39,515 nucleotides of DNA from Xenorhabdus khoisanae (GTDB lineage Bacteria > Pseudomonadota > Gammaproteobacteria > Enterobacterales > Enterobacteriaceae), in contig NZ_LFCV01000008.1 of the NCBI RefSeq assembly GCF_001037465.1, positions 1 to 39,515 on the forward strand, written 5' to 3'. The notes beneath the pieces were generated by a model, which was not told the origin of the DNA, searched no databases, and worked only from the letters and a program-made list of their open reading frames with translations. Made by a program: the position numbers and the translations under genes. How positions within the stretch are numbered: position 1 is the first letter of the stretch; each line of letters starts with the position of its first letter. Positions 1 to 8,787 of this stretch are shown here, in pieces.

Positions 1-308
1 ATAGTATATTAATCTTAAATGTAATAAATAATTGGTTTTTTATATCCCTTAATTTGGAGGAGCTGTTTATCTTAATATTTTTTGCTGTTATTCATCGTTT
101 TCATTGCTATTCAACCGATTTATTTAATATTTTGGTTTTAATTCAACCACTCATAATGCTTTACAGTGGCTTCAAGTCAATCAAAAAAATTGATGAGTTA
201 CGTTTATATTCAAGCAGATGAGCACGTTGAAATTTCGTTAAAAAATTAGCTAGAGTTTCATAATTTCTTTATGTATATTTATACAGTATTTCGGCGTGGA
301 GAGATCAG
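1..308. other. AT-rich region upstream of dinB, no gene seen
   Basis: This leading stretch is strongly AT-rich and has no open frame with a convincing start, ribosome binding site or family resemblance. A short frame near 194-250 ends in TAG, but I do not recognise its product. The only supported elements are the LexA-like operator at 269-288 and the dinB ribosome binding site (GGAGAG, about 298-303). The window edge may cut a neighbouring gene's regulatory region. Confidence 0.5.
269..288 (+). promoter_or_regulatory. LexA (SOS) box upstream of dinB
   Basis: The sequence ATGT-N8-ACAG at 271-286 matches the LexA core CTGT-N8-ACAG with one mismatch (first C replaced by A). The spacer is wholly A/T and a TA follows the right arm, as in strong SOS boxes. 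It lies about 20 bases before the dinB start, where a repressor would block transcription. dinB is a known LexA target in enterobacteria, so the match is credible despite the mismatch. Confidence 0.75.
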
Positions 309-1364
309 ATGCGCAAAATTATTCATATTGATATGGACTGCTTTTTTGCTGCCATTGAAATGAGGGATAATCCATCACTTCGCAATATTCCTATTGCAGT
401 GGGGGGAAGTGCTGATCGAAGAGGTGTAATCAGTACGGCGAATTATCACGCCCGTCGTTTTGGGGTTCATAGTGCGATGTCTACTGCTATGGCGTTAAAA
501 CTCTGCCCTCAATTGAAAGTCATTCCCGGTCGAATGGCGATTTATAAAGAAGTGTCTCAACATATCCGCCAAATTTTTTCCCGTTACACAGAGTTGATTG
601 AACCCCTCTCTTTGGATGAGGCTTATCTGGATGTAACAGATTGCCACTATTGCCACGGTTCCGCGACCTTAATTGCCCAAGAAATTCGTCAGGTCATTTT
701 TGATGAATTGCAATTAACTGCCTCTGCCGGTGTTGCGCCGGTCCGGTTTTTAGCCAAGATAGCGTCTGATATCAATAAACCGAATGGTCAATATGTGATT
801 TCTCCTGAACAGGTAGAAACTTTTGTTAAATCGTTGCCATTACGCAAAATTCCCGGCGTCGGAAAAGTTACAGCCAAACGTCTGTCAGACATGGGTTTGG
901 AAACCTGCTCTGATGTTCGACACTACGATAAACTGGCGTTAATAAAAAGCTTGGGCAAATTTGGTTTATCACTTTGGGAACGCTGCCACGGTATTGACGA
1001 ACGGCAGATTACACCAGAGCGTTTGCGTAAATCTGTCGGGGTGGAAAAAACGTTGGCGCAGGATATTCATGAATGGCATGAGTGTGTGGAGCTGATTGAA
1101 AAACTTTATCCTGAGTTGGAAAAACGGTTAGAAAAGGTAAAACCTGATCTGCGCATTGCTCGTCAGGGGATCAAATTAAAGTTTGATGATTTTCAATTGA
1201 CGACACAGGAGCATACTCATCCTTTATTGGATAAATCTGATTTGCTTCAGGTTGCAAAACAAGCCTGGGAAACACGTAGAGCAGGGAGAGGGGTCAGGTT
1301 AGTTGGGTTGCATGTAACCCTGCAAAATCCACAATTGGAACGTCAGCTTTTATTGGAGTGGTAA
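309..1364 (+). CDS. dinB: DNA polymerase IV (Y-family translesion polymerase)
   Basis: Error-prone Y-family polymerase that extends past lesions and stalled forks in the SOS response. The 351-residue product has the same length as E. coli DinB. The N-terminal catalytic motif DMDCFF is at residues 8-13 (Asp8), and the second acidic motif [10 protein letters not shown] is at about 99-108. The helix-hairpin-helix segment [13 protein letters not shown] is near residue 180 and the little-finger domain follows. The extreme C-terminus QLLLEW resembles the QLxL-type beta-clamp binding peptide that recruits Pol IV to the replisome. A GGAGAG ribosome site sits at good spacing. The gene is monocistronic, convergent with pepD, and preceded by a LexA-like box, consistent with damage induction. 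Confidence 0.97.
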   Translation: MRKIIHIDMDCFFAAIEMRDNPSLRNIPIAVGGSADRRGVISTANYHARRFGVHSAMSTAMALKLCPQLKVIPGRMAIYKEVSQHIRQIFSRYTELIEPLSLDEAYLDVTDCHYCHGSATLIAQEIRQVIFDELQLTASAGVAPVRFLAKIASDINKPNGQYVISPEQVETFVKSLPLRKIPGVGKVTAKRLSDMGLETCSDVRHYDKLALIKSLGKFGLSLWERCHGIDERQITPERLRKSVGVEKTLAQDIHEWHECVELIEKLYPELEKRLEKVKPDLRIARQGIKLKFDDFQLTTQEHTHPLLDKSDLLQVAKQAWETRRAGRGVRLVGLHVTLQNPQLERQLLLEW

Positions 1365-1416
1365 AGTTGAAGTGGTAAAAATGCAGTCAATAGGCAAACG
1401 GAATCTGAAAACTGAA

Positions 1417-1444
1417 TCTCCCCTACGACAAATAGCAGGGGAGA
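1417..1444. terminator. Inverted repeat between convergent dinB and pepD
   Basis: Perfect 8-bp arms TCTCCCCT (1417-1424) and AGGGGAGA (1437-1444) flank a 12-base loop in the gap between two convergent genes. There is a T run on the plus strand, but about ten bases downstream. Position suggests a bidirectional transcription stop; the weak U tract lowers certainty. Confidence 0.5.
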
Positions 1445-1471
1445 GACGAGATAGTTTTTGGTTATTTTTTA

Positions 1472-2932
1472 TTACTCTTTAACTGGAATAGATTTCAGAA
1501 TCGCGGTGAGTAACTGCCAATATTGACCAACGCTCTTAATGTGAACTTTTTCATCAGGAGAATGAGCGCCACGAATGGTTGGGCCGATGGAAACCATATC
1601 CATGTCAGGATAGGGCTTTTTGAACAGACCACATTCCAGACCAGCGTGGATCACCATGATATTTGGCGTCTTGTCGAAAAGTTGCTGGTAAGTTTCGCGA
1701 ACTAAATGCATCACTGGGGAATTGGCATCAGGCTGCCAACCCGGATAACTGCCACTGGCTACTGTTTTCGCACCAGACAGTTTTGCCAGAGAATGCAGCA
1801 TCTCAACAACATAAGATTTGCCAGTTTCGATCAGCGAACGAATCAGGCAAATAATTTCGACTTTTTCTTCATCCATTGTCACAACGCCGACGTTCAGCGA
1901 AGTTTCTACGACACCTTCGGCGACATCACTCATACGGATAACACCGTTAGGCATGGTATTGAGGATGGAGAGGAAACGAGTCTGGCAATCTTCCGTAAAC
2001 GTTTGCGATGATGTTTCGATTTCATTCAGTAAGAGGGTAAGGTTAGCTTCAACGACCGCATATTCGTTTTTCAGTGTTTCCAGATATCTATCTTTCAGTT
2101 GGTGCAGTTTTTCAAGTTTATCGGCTGGAACTGCAATGACACTGGAACCTTCACGAGGAATGGCATTGCGCAGGGTTCCCCCTTGCAGGTGAATCAATTT
2201 CAAGTCTAATTCATCTGCATGTGCCGCCAGAAAGCGAGCCAATAATTTGTTGGCGTTGCCAAGCCCCAGATGGATATCACCACCAGAGTGACCCCCTTTC
2301 AACCCCTTAATAGTGAGTTCCAGAGTTTTGTAACCAGCTGGCAGAGCTTCACGGGACAATGGCAAGGTTGTGACAAAATCAATGCCCCCGGCACAGCCCA
2401 TGTAAATTTCGCCTTCTTCTTCTGAATCGGTATTGATCAGAATATCAGCCTGTATCCAGCCAGATTTCAGACCAAATGCACCGTCCATGCCTGCTTCTTC
2501 AGTCATGGTCAATAAAACTTCCAATGGGCCGTGTTTAACTGATTCATCCGCTAAGACTGCCAGAGCGGAAGCCATGCCGATACCGTTATCAGAGCCCAGA
2601 GTTGTACCATCGGCTGTCACCCAATCCCCATCAATATAAGGGCGGATAGGATCTTTTGTGAAATCGTGTTGGGTATCATTGTTTTTCTGTGGAACCATAT
2701 CAAGGTGCGCCTGGAGTACGACGGCCTTGCGATTTTCCATGCCTTTTGAAGCAGGTTTTCTGATCAAAATATTGCCGACTTCATCCCGCTCGACATGAAA
2801 ATCTTTGCCTTTTGCCCATTCAATGATATGGGATGCCAGCGCTTCTTCATGATAGGACGGATGCGGAATGGAACAAATTTGGGCAAAAATATCCCATAGT
2901 GGTTGAGGGGATAAGGTTGATAATTCGGACAC
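1472..2932 (-). CDS. pepD: Aminoacyl-histidine dipeptidase (peptidase D)
   Basis: Cytosolic M20-family zinc dipeptidase (carnosinase-like) that hydrolyses Xaa-His and other dipeptides. The 486 residues compare with 485 in E. coli. Expected metal and catalytic motifs are present in order: HLDMVP (about residue 80), GSDNGIGM (about 117), MTEEAGMDG (about 147), NTDSEEEGE (about 171) and the C-terminal GAHSPDE. The start is GTG at 2932, preceded by AGGAGA at proper spacing; as I recall, E. coli pepD also uses GTG. It is divergent from gpt across a 277-bp gap, as in E. coli. Confidence 0.97.
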   Translation of the reverse strand: MSELSTLSPQPLWDIFAQICSIPHPSYHEEALASHIIEWAKGKDFHVERDEVGNILIRKPASKGMENRKAVVLQAHLDMVPQKNNDTQHDFTKDPIRPYIDGDWVTADGTTLGSDNGIGMASALAVLADESVKHGPLEVLLTMTEEAGMDGAFGLKSGWIQADILINTDSEEEGEIYMGCAGGIDFVTTLPLSREALPAGYKTLELTIKGLKGGHSGGDIHLGLGNANKLLARFLAAHADELDLKLIHLQGGTLRNAIPREGSSVIAVPADKLEKLHQLKDRYLETLKNEYAVVEANLTLLLNEIETSSQTFTEDCQTRFLSILNTMPNGVIRMSDVAEGVVETSLNVGVVTMDEEKVEIICLIRSLIETGKSYVVEMLHSLAKLSGAKTVASGSYPGWQPDANSPVMHLVRETYQQLFDKTPNIMVIHAGLECGLFKKPYPDMDMVSIGPTIRGAHSPDEKVHIKSVGQYWQLLTAILKSIPVKE

Positions 2933-3209
2933 GGCGAATCTCCTGTAACTACATTTTGGTGAGAAAATACATCTTGGTGAGAAAATGGTAATGTTTGATA
3001 CATTAGGGCGCTTTTGTCATCTTGCGCGATCCCAATGTCCATGCCATGCTTGAGAATACCATTTTATTACCTGCAATGCGCAGTCAGAATGAGGCCTTAC
3101 CTTGTTTTTACTGGTTTTTGTCTGCTCAAATCACTATAATCTCGCGCAATCTTTTTTCCGCAAAAAAACGCTTTTCTGAAATATTCTTTAGTTTCCAGGA
3201 TCAAATTTT

Positions 3210-3671
3210 ATGAGTGAAAAATATGTTGTAACGTGGGATATGTTGCAAATACATGCCCGTCAATTGGCGCAACGTTTACTTCCCGTCGAACAGTGGAAAG
3301 GTATTATTGCCGTCAGTCGTGGTGGTCTTGTACCGGGAGCATTACTGGCACGTGAATTGGGAATTCGCCATGTCGATACTGTCTGTATTTCCAGCTATGA
3401 TCACGATAATCAGCGCGAGTTGCATGTATTGAAAAAAGCGGAAGGAGACGGTGAAGGTTTTATCGTTGTTGATGATTTGGTTGATAGCGGAGGAACTGCG
3501 CAGGCCATTCGTGCGATGTATCCGAAAGCCCATTTTGTAACGATTTTTGCAAAACCTATCGGTCGTCCTCTTGTGGATGATTATGTTGTTGATATTCCCC
3601 AAAATACATGGATTGAGCAGCCATGGGATATGGGAGTTATGTTTGTTCCACCTATTTGTGATAAGCAGTAA
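3210..3671 (+). CDS. gpt: Xanthine-guanine phosphoribosyltransferase
   Basis: Purine salvage enzyme that transfers phosphoribose from PRPP to guanine, xanthine and, less well, hypoxanthine; membrane-associated in E. coli. The 153-residue product is nearly colinear with E. coli Gpt (152 aa). The PRPP-binding loop [14 protein letters not shown] is at about residues 83-96, and the purine-contacting [12 protein letters not shown] segment is near the C-terminus. It lies 15 bp upstream of frsA on the same strand, so the two may share a transcript. Confidence 0.97.
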   Translation: MSEKYVVTWDMLQIHARQLAQRLLPVEQWKGIIAVSRGGLVPGALLARELGIRHVDTVCISSYDHDNQRELHVLKKAEGDGEGFIVVDDLVDSGGTAQAIRAMYPKAHFVTIFAKPIGRPLVDDYVVDIPQNTWIEQPWDMGVMFVPPICDKQ

Positions 3672-3686
3672 GATTTTTCTTTTATC

Positions 3687-4925
3687 ATGACTAAACAAAA
3701 CCTTTCAGAGTCGCTGTTTAAGCCTCGGTTTAAGCATCCAGAAACCTCTACACTGGTAAAATACACTCGCCCACAATCTATAGATGCCAGTGATAGCGCG
3801 CTTGGCGAGGAGCGTTGGTATCGAATGATTAATTGGCTTGCCTGGATCTGGAGGGGGATAAATCCGCTTGAAATTCAAGATGTTCTAAGCCGGATTGCCG
3901 TAACAGATGCCGAGCGCAGTACTGACCATTTATTGGATACTGTGATCGGCTATCGTAAAGGAAATTGGGCATTTGAGTGGTCGCAGCAGGCGATGCACTG
4001 GCAACAGGAAGCATTGCACACTGAAGAGGCCGAGAAAGCTGGAACGTGTTGGTTAAAGGCCGCAACGCTTTACAGTATTGCTGCTTATCCGCATTTGCGT
4101 GGTGATGAATTGGCCAATCAAGCCAGTGTGTTGGCTAATAAAGCCTATGAAAATGCTGCGCGCTTTTCTGATTATGAGTTGAGAAAACTGGAATTTCATT
4201 TAGAGGAAGGCAAAAATGTCACTGGACTATTGCATCTTCCTTCCCATGTTCAGGGGCCTTGCCCAACGATTTTAGTCTGTACCAGCCTCGATAATGTACA
4301 GAGTGATTGTTGGCGGTTATTCCGCGAGCATTTTGCGCCTCTCGGTTTTGCCATGTTGACGGTGGATATTCCTTCTGTTGGTTATTCAGCCAAATTTACA
4401 TTGACACAGGATACCTGTGCACTTCATCAACAAATTCTGCAACAACTGAAGACTATACCGTGGATTGATCATACCTGTATCGGTGTGTTCGGTTTTCGTT
4501 TTGGTGCAAATATTGCTGTTCGTCTTGCCTATCTGGAACCAAAGCTTATTAAAGGGGTTGCGGTGGTAGGCCCGATTGTTCATGAATTACTGCATGATGA
4601 GAAATTACAGCAGAAAATTCCGTCAATGTATATCGATGTGCTGGCTAGCCGATTGGGAATTTACCGCGTTGGTGAAGAGAGATTGCGTTCAGAGCTGAGT
4701 TGTTATTCCTTGAAAAATCAAGGATTTCTTGGCCGACGCTGTACTGTCCCAATGTTTTCAGTGTATTGGGAAGACGATATTTTCAGCCCAAGAAAAGACT
4801 CAAAATTGATTGCCATGTCATCAATGGACGGCTCATTACGGGCTATTCCTGCTACATCAGTTTATAGTGGTTTCAATAAGGCGCTACACGAAATAAGTGT
4901 ATGGTTGAAAGATAAAGTTGTATAA
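3687..4925 (+). CDS. frsA: FrsA-type alpha/beta hydrolase-fold protein
   Basis: Homologue of E. coli FrsA (YafA), first described as a partner of unphosphorylated EIIA-Glc that shifts cells between fermentation and respiration. Reported enzyme activities (esterase, and a disputed pyruvate decarboxylase in Vibrio) are not settled. The 412 residues match the E. coli length closely (414). The N-terminal KPRFKHPETSTLV block is conserved, followed by an alpha/beta-hydrolase core. At the usual nucleophile elbow the sequence reads GFRFGAN (about residues 269-275), with Arg where a canonical GxSxG hydrolase has Ser; the E. coli protein has the same substitution. It follows gpt directly and precedes crl, as in E. 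coli. Confidence 0.93.
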   Translation: MTKQNLSESLFKPRFKHPETSTLVKYTRPQSIDASDSALGEERWYRMINWLAWIWRGINPLEIQDVLSRIAVTDAERSTDHLLDTVIGYRKGNWAFEWSQQAMHWQQEALHTEEAEKAGTCWLKAATLYSIAAYPHLRGDELANQASVLANKAYENAARFSDYELRKLEFHLEEGKNVTGLLHLPSHVQGPCPTILVCTSLDNVQSDCWRLFREHFAPLGFAMLTVDIPSVGYSAKFTLTQDTCALHQQILQQLKTIPWIDHTCIGVFGFRFGANIAVRLAYLEPKLIKGVAVVGPIVHELLHDEKLQQKIPSMYIDVLASRLGIYRVGEERLRSELSCYSLKNQGFLGRRCTVPMFSVYWEDDIFSPRKDSKLIAMSSMDGSLRAIPATSVYSGFNKALHEISVWLKDKVV

Positions 4926-4996
4926 AACGAAATTTATTACTTGATATTTTTTAATCATTTGATACAAAGGTGTTCTGTATATAAGGAGACCTTTGT

Positions 4997-5398
4997 ATGA
5001 CTTTGCCCGCAAGTTATTCTAAAAATAAGTTGTTAAAGAGTTTTTCTGCATTAGGGCCGTATGTACGTGAATTAAAATGCCAAAATGATTATTTTTTCTT
5101 TGACTGTCTGGCGGTCTGTGTCAGCGCAAAAGCGGCGCCGGAAATACGCGAATTCTGGGGATGGTGGTTGGAATTAGAGGCACAGGAGCAAGGTTTTATT
5201 TATAACTATCAGATAGGCTTATTTGATAAAAATGGTGAATGGCGTGCCATGAGTATCAAGAAAAAGGCTGATCTGGAGCATCTTGAGTCAACCTTGCAGA
5301 CGTTTCATAAACGTCTGACCGGTTCTTTTGAAACGCTCAATCTTACGTTAACCCCATCCGATAATACGATCACTCTTCAGACACAAGTTATAGCATGA
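4997..5398 (+). CDS. crl: Sigma-S-binding transcription factor Crl
   Basis: Crl binds sigma-S and helps it assemble with core RNA polymerase, raising stationary-phase and curli-type gene expression. The product has 133 residues, the same as E. coli Crl. Conserved blocks include LPASYSKNKLLKSFSALGPY at the start, the central FWGWWLELEAQEQGFIYNY (about residues 53-71) and the KKADLEHLESTL region. An AAGGAGA ribosome site lies just before the start. E. coli has phoE between crl and proB; here only 160 bases separate them. Confidence 0.95.
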   Translation: MTLPASYSKNKLLKSFSALGPYVRELKCQNDYFFFDCLAVCVSAKAAPEIREFWGWWLELEAQEQGFIYNYQIGLFDKNGEWRAMSIKKKADLEHLESTLQTFHKRLTGSFETLNLTLTPSDNTITLQTQVIA

Positions 5399-5429
5399 GT
5401 CTGTTTTAAGCCTGCTTTTTCTAAATTTT

Positions 5430-5458
5430 GCGTTATGTCAGTTGGCATAACGCTTCTC
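5430..5458 (+). terminator. Terminator-like hairpin after crl
   Basis: GCGTTATGTC (5430-5439) and GGCATAACGC (5444-5453) form a stem of about ten pairs, including one G-U, with a four-base loop, followed by TTCTCTCC. The U-rich tail is imperfect. It lies 32 bases past the crl stop and ahead of proB. Confidence 0.55.
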
Positions 5459-5557
5459 TCCTGTTAAAACTAAATATTGTTTTTTAAGCGCGTGGTTTTC
5501 TTAAGCATATTGCTTTTTCAAATTGTTTTTTCAAATAACTGTAATGGCAGAAATATG

Positions 5558-6661
5558 ATGAATGGCAGCCAAACATTGGTTGTGAAACTGGGGACGAGTG
5601 TATTGACTGGTGGCTCTCGTCGTTTGAATCGTGCTCACATTGTGGAGCTGGTTCGCCAATGTGCTCAACAGCATGAAAAAGGCCACCGCATTATTATTGT
5701 GACTTCCGGCGCGATTGCGGCTGGACGTGAGCATTTAGGATATCCTGATCTTCCCGCTACAATTGCATCAAAACAGTTGCTGGCAGCAGTCGGGCAAAGT
5801 CGCTTGATTCAATTATGGGAACAGCTTTTCTCGATTTATGGTATCCATGTCGGGCAAATGTTGCTAACCCGTGCGGACTTGGAAGATCGTGAACGCTTCT
5901 TGAATGCAAGAGATACCCTTCAGGCATTGCTTGATAACCACATTATTCCCATTATTAATGAAAATGATGCCGTTGCGACAGCGGAGATTAAAGTGGGTGA
6001 TAATGATAACCTTTCTGCGTTAGCGGCTATTTTGGGTAGTGCAGATAAATTATTGCTCCTGACAGATATAGAAGGACTTTATACTGCTGATCCTCGCAAC
6101 AATCCTGATGCAGAATTGATCTCTGAAGTACATGACATCAGCGATGAATTGAAAATGATGGCCGGAGGCAGTGTCTCAGGTTTGGGCACGGGGGGAATGG
6201 CGACAAAACTTCAGGCTGCCGGTGTTGCCGGGCGTGCAGGAGTCGATGTCATCATCGCGGCCGGCAATAAACCCGATGTTATTGCCGATGTCATTCAAGG
6301 AAAACCAGTGGGTACACGTTTTCATGGTCAAGCCAGCCCGATGGAAAATCGTAAACGCTGGATCTTTGGCGCGCCTCCTGCCGGAGAAATTATTGTCGAT
6401 CATGGTGCAGAAGCCGCCATCCTTGAAAAAGGCAGTTCATTGTTACCAAAAGGGATCAAAAACGTTAAAGGTGATTTTTCCCGTGGTGAAGTCATTCGCA
6501 TTCTTAGCTTATCCGGCAAGGATTTGGCTCATGGTGTTTGCCGCTACAACAGTGATGCCTTACGTTTGATTGCAGGTCATCATTCACAGCAAATCAGCCA
6601 GATACTGGGATATGAATATGGCGCTGTTGCGGTTCACCGTGACGATTTGATCGTAAGTTAA
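5558..6661 (+). CDS. proB: Glutamate 5-kinase
   Basis: First committed step of proline synthesis: ATP-dependent phosphorylation of glutamate to glutamyl-5-phosphate, normally feedback-inhibited by proline. I chose the ATG at 5558 because it gives 367 residues and an N-terminus ([19 protein letters not shown]) that lines up with E. coli ProB without gaps. A longer frame opens at 5477, but its extra residues are hydrophobic and unlike the family. The amino-acid kinase domain comes first ([31 protein letters not shown]) and a C-terminal PUA domain follows from about residue 275 ([13 protein letters not shown]). The ribosome site is weak. It is followed after 49 bases by proA. Confidence 0.96.
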   Translation: MNGSQTLVVKLGTSVLTGGSRRLNRAHIVELVRQCAQQHEKGHRIIIVTSGAIAAGREHLGYPDLPATIASKQLLAAVGQSRLIQLWEQLFSIYGIHVGQMLLTRADLEDRERFLNARDTLQALLDNHIIPIINENDAVATAEIKVGDNDNLSALAAILGSADKLLLLTDIEGLYTADPRNNPDAELISEVHDISDELKMMAGGSVSGLGTGGMATKLQAAGVAGRAGVDVIIAAGNKPDVIADVIQGKPVGTRFHGQASPMENRKRWIFGAPPAGEIIVDHGAEAAILEKGSSLLPKGIKNVKGDFSRGEVIRILSLSGKDLAHGVCRYNSDALRLIAGHHSQQISQILGYEYGAVAVHRDDLIVS

Positions 6662-6710
6662 TTGATCATAATTGATAGATCTTAATTGATCGTGAGTAAA
6701 GGATTCCACC

Positions 6711-7964
6711 ATGCTAGAGCAGATGGGAAAAGCAGCCAAAGCAGCATCATGGCAATTGGCTCAATTAAGTACCAGCCAGAAAAATCAGGCATTGAATCAC
6801 ATTGCTGATTTGTTGGAGACTGAAAGTAAGGTTATTCTTGCTGCCAACCAGCAAGACATGAACCAAGCCCGTGAACAGGGTATGAGTGACGCATTGCTCG
6901 ATAGATTATTGCTGACAATTGAGCGCTTGAACACTATAGCTAATGATGTGCGTCAGGTCTGTCGTTTGGCCGATCCTGTAGGGCAAGTGATGGATGGGCA
7001 ATTGTTGGATAATGGATTGCAATTGAGCCGTCGCCGTGTTCCTCTGGGAGTTATTGGCGTAATTTATGAAGCCCGTCCGAATGTGACTATTGATGTCGCA
7101 TCATTGTGTCTGAAAACCGGCAATGCGGTAATATTGCGCGGTGGTAAAGAAACTCACCATACTAATCAGGCTATGGTTAAAGTTATTCAGCAGGCACTGG
7201 AACAAAGCGGGTTACCTGCGGCTGCGGTTCAGGCTATCAGTAAACCGGATCGTGAGTTGGTGGCTGAATTGCTGAAAATGGATCACTATGTTGATATGTT
7301 AATCCCTCGCGGTGGCGCTGGATTGCATAAACTGTGTCGTGAACAATCGACCATTCCGGTGATTACCGGGGGAATTGGTGTTTGTCACACATTTGTAGAT
7401 GAAAACATCAATATCGAAAAAGCATTGGAAGTTATCACTAATGCGAAAGTGCAACGCCCAAGCGCCTGTAATTCATTGGAAACATTGTTGGTACATGAGA
7501 AAATTGCGGCTCATTTCCTGCCAATCTTAAGTGCAAAAATGAAAGAGCAGGGAGTGACATTACATGCCAGTGGATCCGCGATGACATTGCTGAAAAACGG
7601 CCCTGCAACAGTTGTCGGAGTGGTAGAGGAAGATTACTGTGATGAATGGCTGTCACTGGATATGAATGTGGAGATTGTCAGCGATATTGATCAAGCGATT
7701 GACCATATCCGCACTTATGGTACGGCTCATTCTGACGCGATCTTGACTGAGTCTTTACAACAGGCTGACTATTTTGTACATCGGGTAGATTCAGCCGCTG
7801 TATATGTAAATGCAAGTACTCGTTTTACTGATGGTGGTCAATTTGGTTTAGGGGCTGAAGTGGCTGTCAGTACGCAAAAATTACACTCCAGAGGCCCAAT
7901 GGGGCTTGATGCACTGACAACATATAAATGGATTGGTTATGGCGATTATTTACCTCGCCGCTAA
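6711..7964 (+). CDS. proA: Gamma-glutamyl phosphate reductase
   Basis: NADPH-dependent reduction of glutamyl-5-phosphate to glutamate semialdehyde, the second step of proline synthesis. It probably channels the unstable acyl phosphate from ProB. The product has 417 residues, the E. coli length. The aldehyde-dehydrogenase fold is clear: [18 protein letters not shown] (about residues 106-123), a cofactor-binding ILRGGKE segment, and the catalytic cysteine in [15 protein letters not shown] (about residue 255). Start ATG at 6711 follows AAAGGA. It forms an operon with proB and is closed by a good terminator at 8002-8031. Confidence 0.97.
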   Translation: MLEQMGKAAKAASWQLAQLSTSQKNQALNHIADLLETESKVILAANQQDMNQAREQGMSDALLDRLLLTIERLNTIANDVRQVCRLADPVGQVMDGQLLDNGLQLSRRRVPLGVIGVIYEARPNVTIDVASLCLKTGNAVILRGGKETHHTNQAMVKVIQQALEQSGLPAAAVQAISKPDRELVAELLKMDHYVDMLIPRGGAGLHKLCREQSTIPVITGGIGVCHTFVDENINIEKALEVITNAKVQRPSACNSLETLLVHEKIAAHFLPILSAKMKEQGVTLHASGSAMTLLKNGPATVVGVVEEDYCDEWLSLDMNVEIVSDIDQAIDHIRTYGTAHSDAILTESLQQADYFVHRVDSAAVYVNASTRFTDGGQFGLGAEVAVSTQKLHSRGPMGLDALTTYKWIGYGDYLPRR

Positions 7965-8001
7965 TAGAGTTCTGTTTTAGTTAAAACTCATTGGACTATG
8001 C

Positions 8002-8031
8002 AGTCACACTTAGGATTAAGTGTGACTTTTT
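8002..8031 (+). terminator. Rho-independent terminator of proBA
   Basis: AGTCACACTTA (8002-8012) pairs perfectly over 11 bp with TAAGTGTGACT (8017-8027) around a GGAT loop and runs into TTTT. It lies 37 bases after the proA stop. Confidence 0.88.
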
Positions 8032-8037
8032 GTTCAA

Positions 8038-8082
8038 TAAAAAATACTTTTTACACTAGTGTAAATATTTAGTTACTATACT
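8038..8082 (+). promoter_or_regulatory. aroL promoter with tandem TyrR-like boxes
   Basis: The consensus TyrR box is TGTAAA-N6-TTTACA. Two candidates abut here. Box one, 8038-8055, is TAAAAA-N6-TTTACA (right half perfect). Box two, 8060-8077, is TGTAAA-N6-GTTACT (left half perfect). The inner halves together make a perfect 16-bp palindrome TTTACACTAGTGTAAA (8050-8065). A plausible sigma-70 promoter overlaps both: -35 TTTACA at 8050-8055, an 18-bp spacer and -10 TACTAT at 8074-8079. E. coli aroL is TyrR-regulated, so repression by occlusion is a reasonable inference. Confidence 0.6.
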
Positions 8083-8127
8083 CCATCTTTAGACTTAATT
8101 TCACATATCCTCCAGGAAAACAGCAAA

Positions 8128-8649
8128 ATGAAACAAACTCTATTCATCGTAGGTGCACGAGGTGCAGGGAAGACGACAATAGGTAAGTTGTTAGCTGAAG
8201 CATTGTCGTATAAATTTGTTGACACTGATGAGAGCGTCCAAAGCTCCAGTCAAATGAGTATTGCTGCTCTCGTTGAACAAAATGGTTGGGAATATTTCAG
8301 AAAACTGGAAGGCCAAATACTGAAAACAGTGAGTCAGCATGAACATGTCATTTCTACGGGTGGGGGAATGGTTCTGGCACCAGAAAATCGCCTTTATATG
8401 CAGCAGAATGGCACGGTGATTTATTTGCAGGCGTCCGCAGAAGTGTTAGCCAGGCGGTTATCCCTCAATCCAGAGAACTCACAGCGCCCAAGCCTGACAG
8501 GAAAATCCATCACAGAAGAAATAGAAGCGGTATTGGTTGAAAGGGAGCTGCTATATCATGAGTGTGCAGACTTCATTGTTGATGCCAGCCTTGCAACAGA
8601 AGATATCGTCTTTAGTGTTAAATCTTACATTTTGAACCAGAAAAAATAA
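8128..8649 (+). CDS. aroL: Shikimate kinase II
   Basis: Phosphorylates the 3-hydroxyl of shikimate with ATP in the common aromatic pathway. The 173 residues match E. coli AroL. The P-loop GARGAGKTT is at residues 9-17, and the substrate-binding aspartate and arginine segments FVDTDE (about 31-36) and EYFRKLEG are present. ISTGGGMVL (about 76-84) is the shikimate-binding glycine motif. RPSLTGKSITEEI matches the lid region. The upstream TyrR-like boxes and lack of neighbours favour AroL over the constitutive AroK. The start follows CCAGGAAAA. It stands alone between proA and aas, unlike its E. coli location. Confidence 0.93.
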   Translation: MKQTLFIVGARGAGKTTIGKLLAEALSYKFVDTDESVQSSSQMSIAALVEQNGWEYFRKLEGQILKTVSQHEHVISTGGGMVLAPENRLYMQQNGTVIYLQASAEVLARRLSLNPENSQRPSLTGKSITEEIEAVLVERELLYHECADFIVDASLATEDIVFSVKSYILNQKK

Positions 8650-8655
8650 AACTAT

Positions 8656-8715
8656 CTGATATATCGAGGTCTTTTAGGTTTATTTACCATATGGCAGGTA
8701 AATCCTATATATCAG
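8656..8715. repeat. Nested inverted repeats between aroL and aas
   Basis: Outer arms CTGATATAT (8656-8664) and ATATATCAG (8707-8715) are perfect 9-bp complements. Inside them, TTTACC (8683-8688) and GGTAAA (8697-8702) form a second hairpin. There is no U tract at the end, so this is not a standard terminator. It may structure the transcript between aroL and aas. Confidence 0.5.
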
Positions 8716-8787
8716 AGCGTTTATACAAATTATAGTATCATTCTACTTGCTCACTTTAATTTTATTTAATTATATTGAGATATGGAT

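Noticed and set aside
3159-3180. PurR-like sequence before gpt (GCAAAAAAACGCTTTTC)
   Set aside because: Aligned to the 16-bp PurR consensus without gaps it matches only about nine positions; the halves are offset.
3022-3213. 63-codon frame upstream of gpt
   Set aside because: It covers the gpt promoter and ribosome site region and overlaps the gpt start; composition is not protein-like.
5477-5557. Longer proB start
   Set aside because: The extra 27 residues are hydrophobic and absent from the family; the ATG at 5558 gives the standard 367 residues.
8054-8061. TrpR operator at aroL (ACTAGT)
   Set aside because: Only one ACTAGT core is present; a full TrpR operator would need two properly spaced half-sites. 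Kept only as a remark in the TyrR finding.
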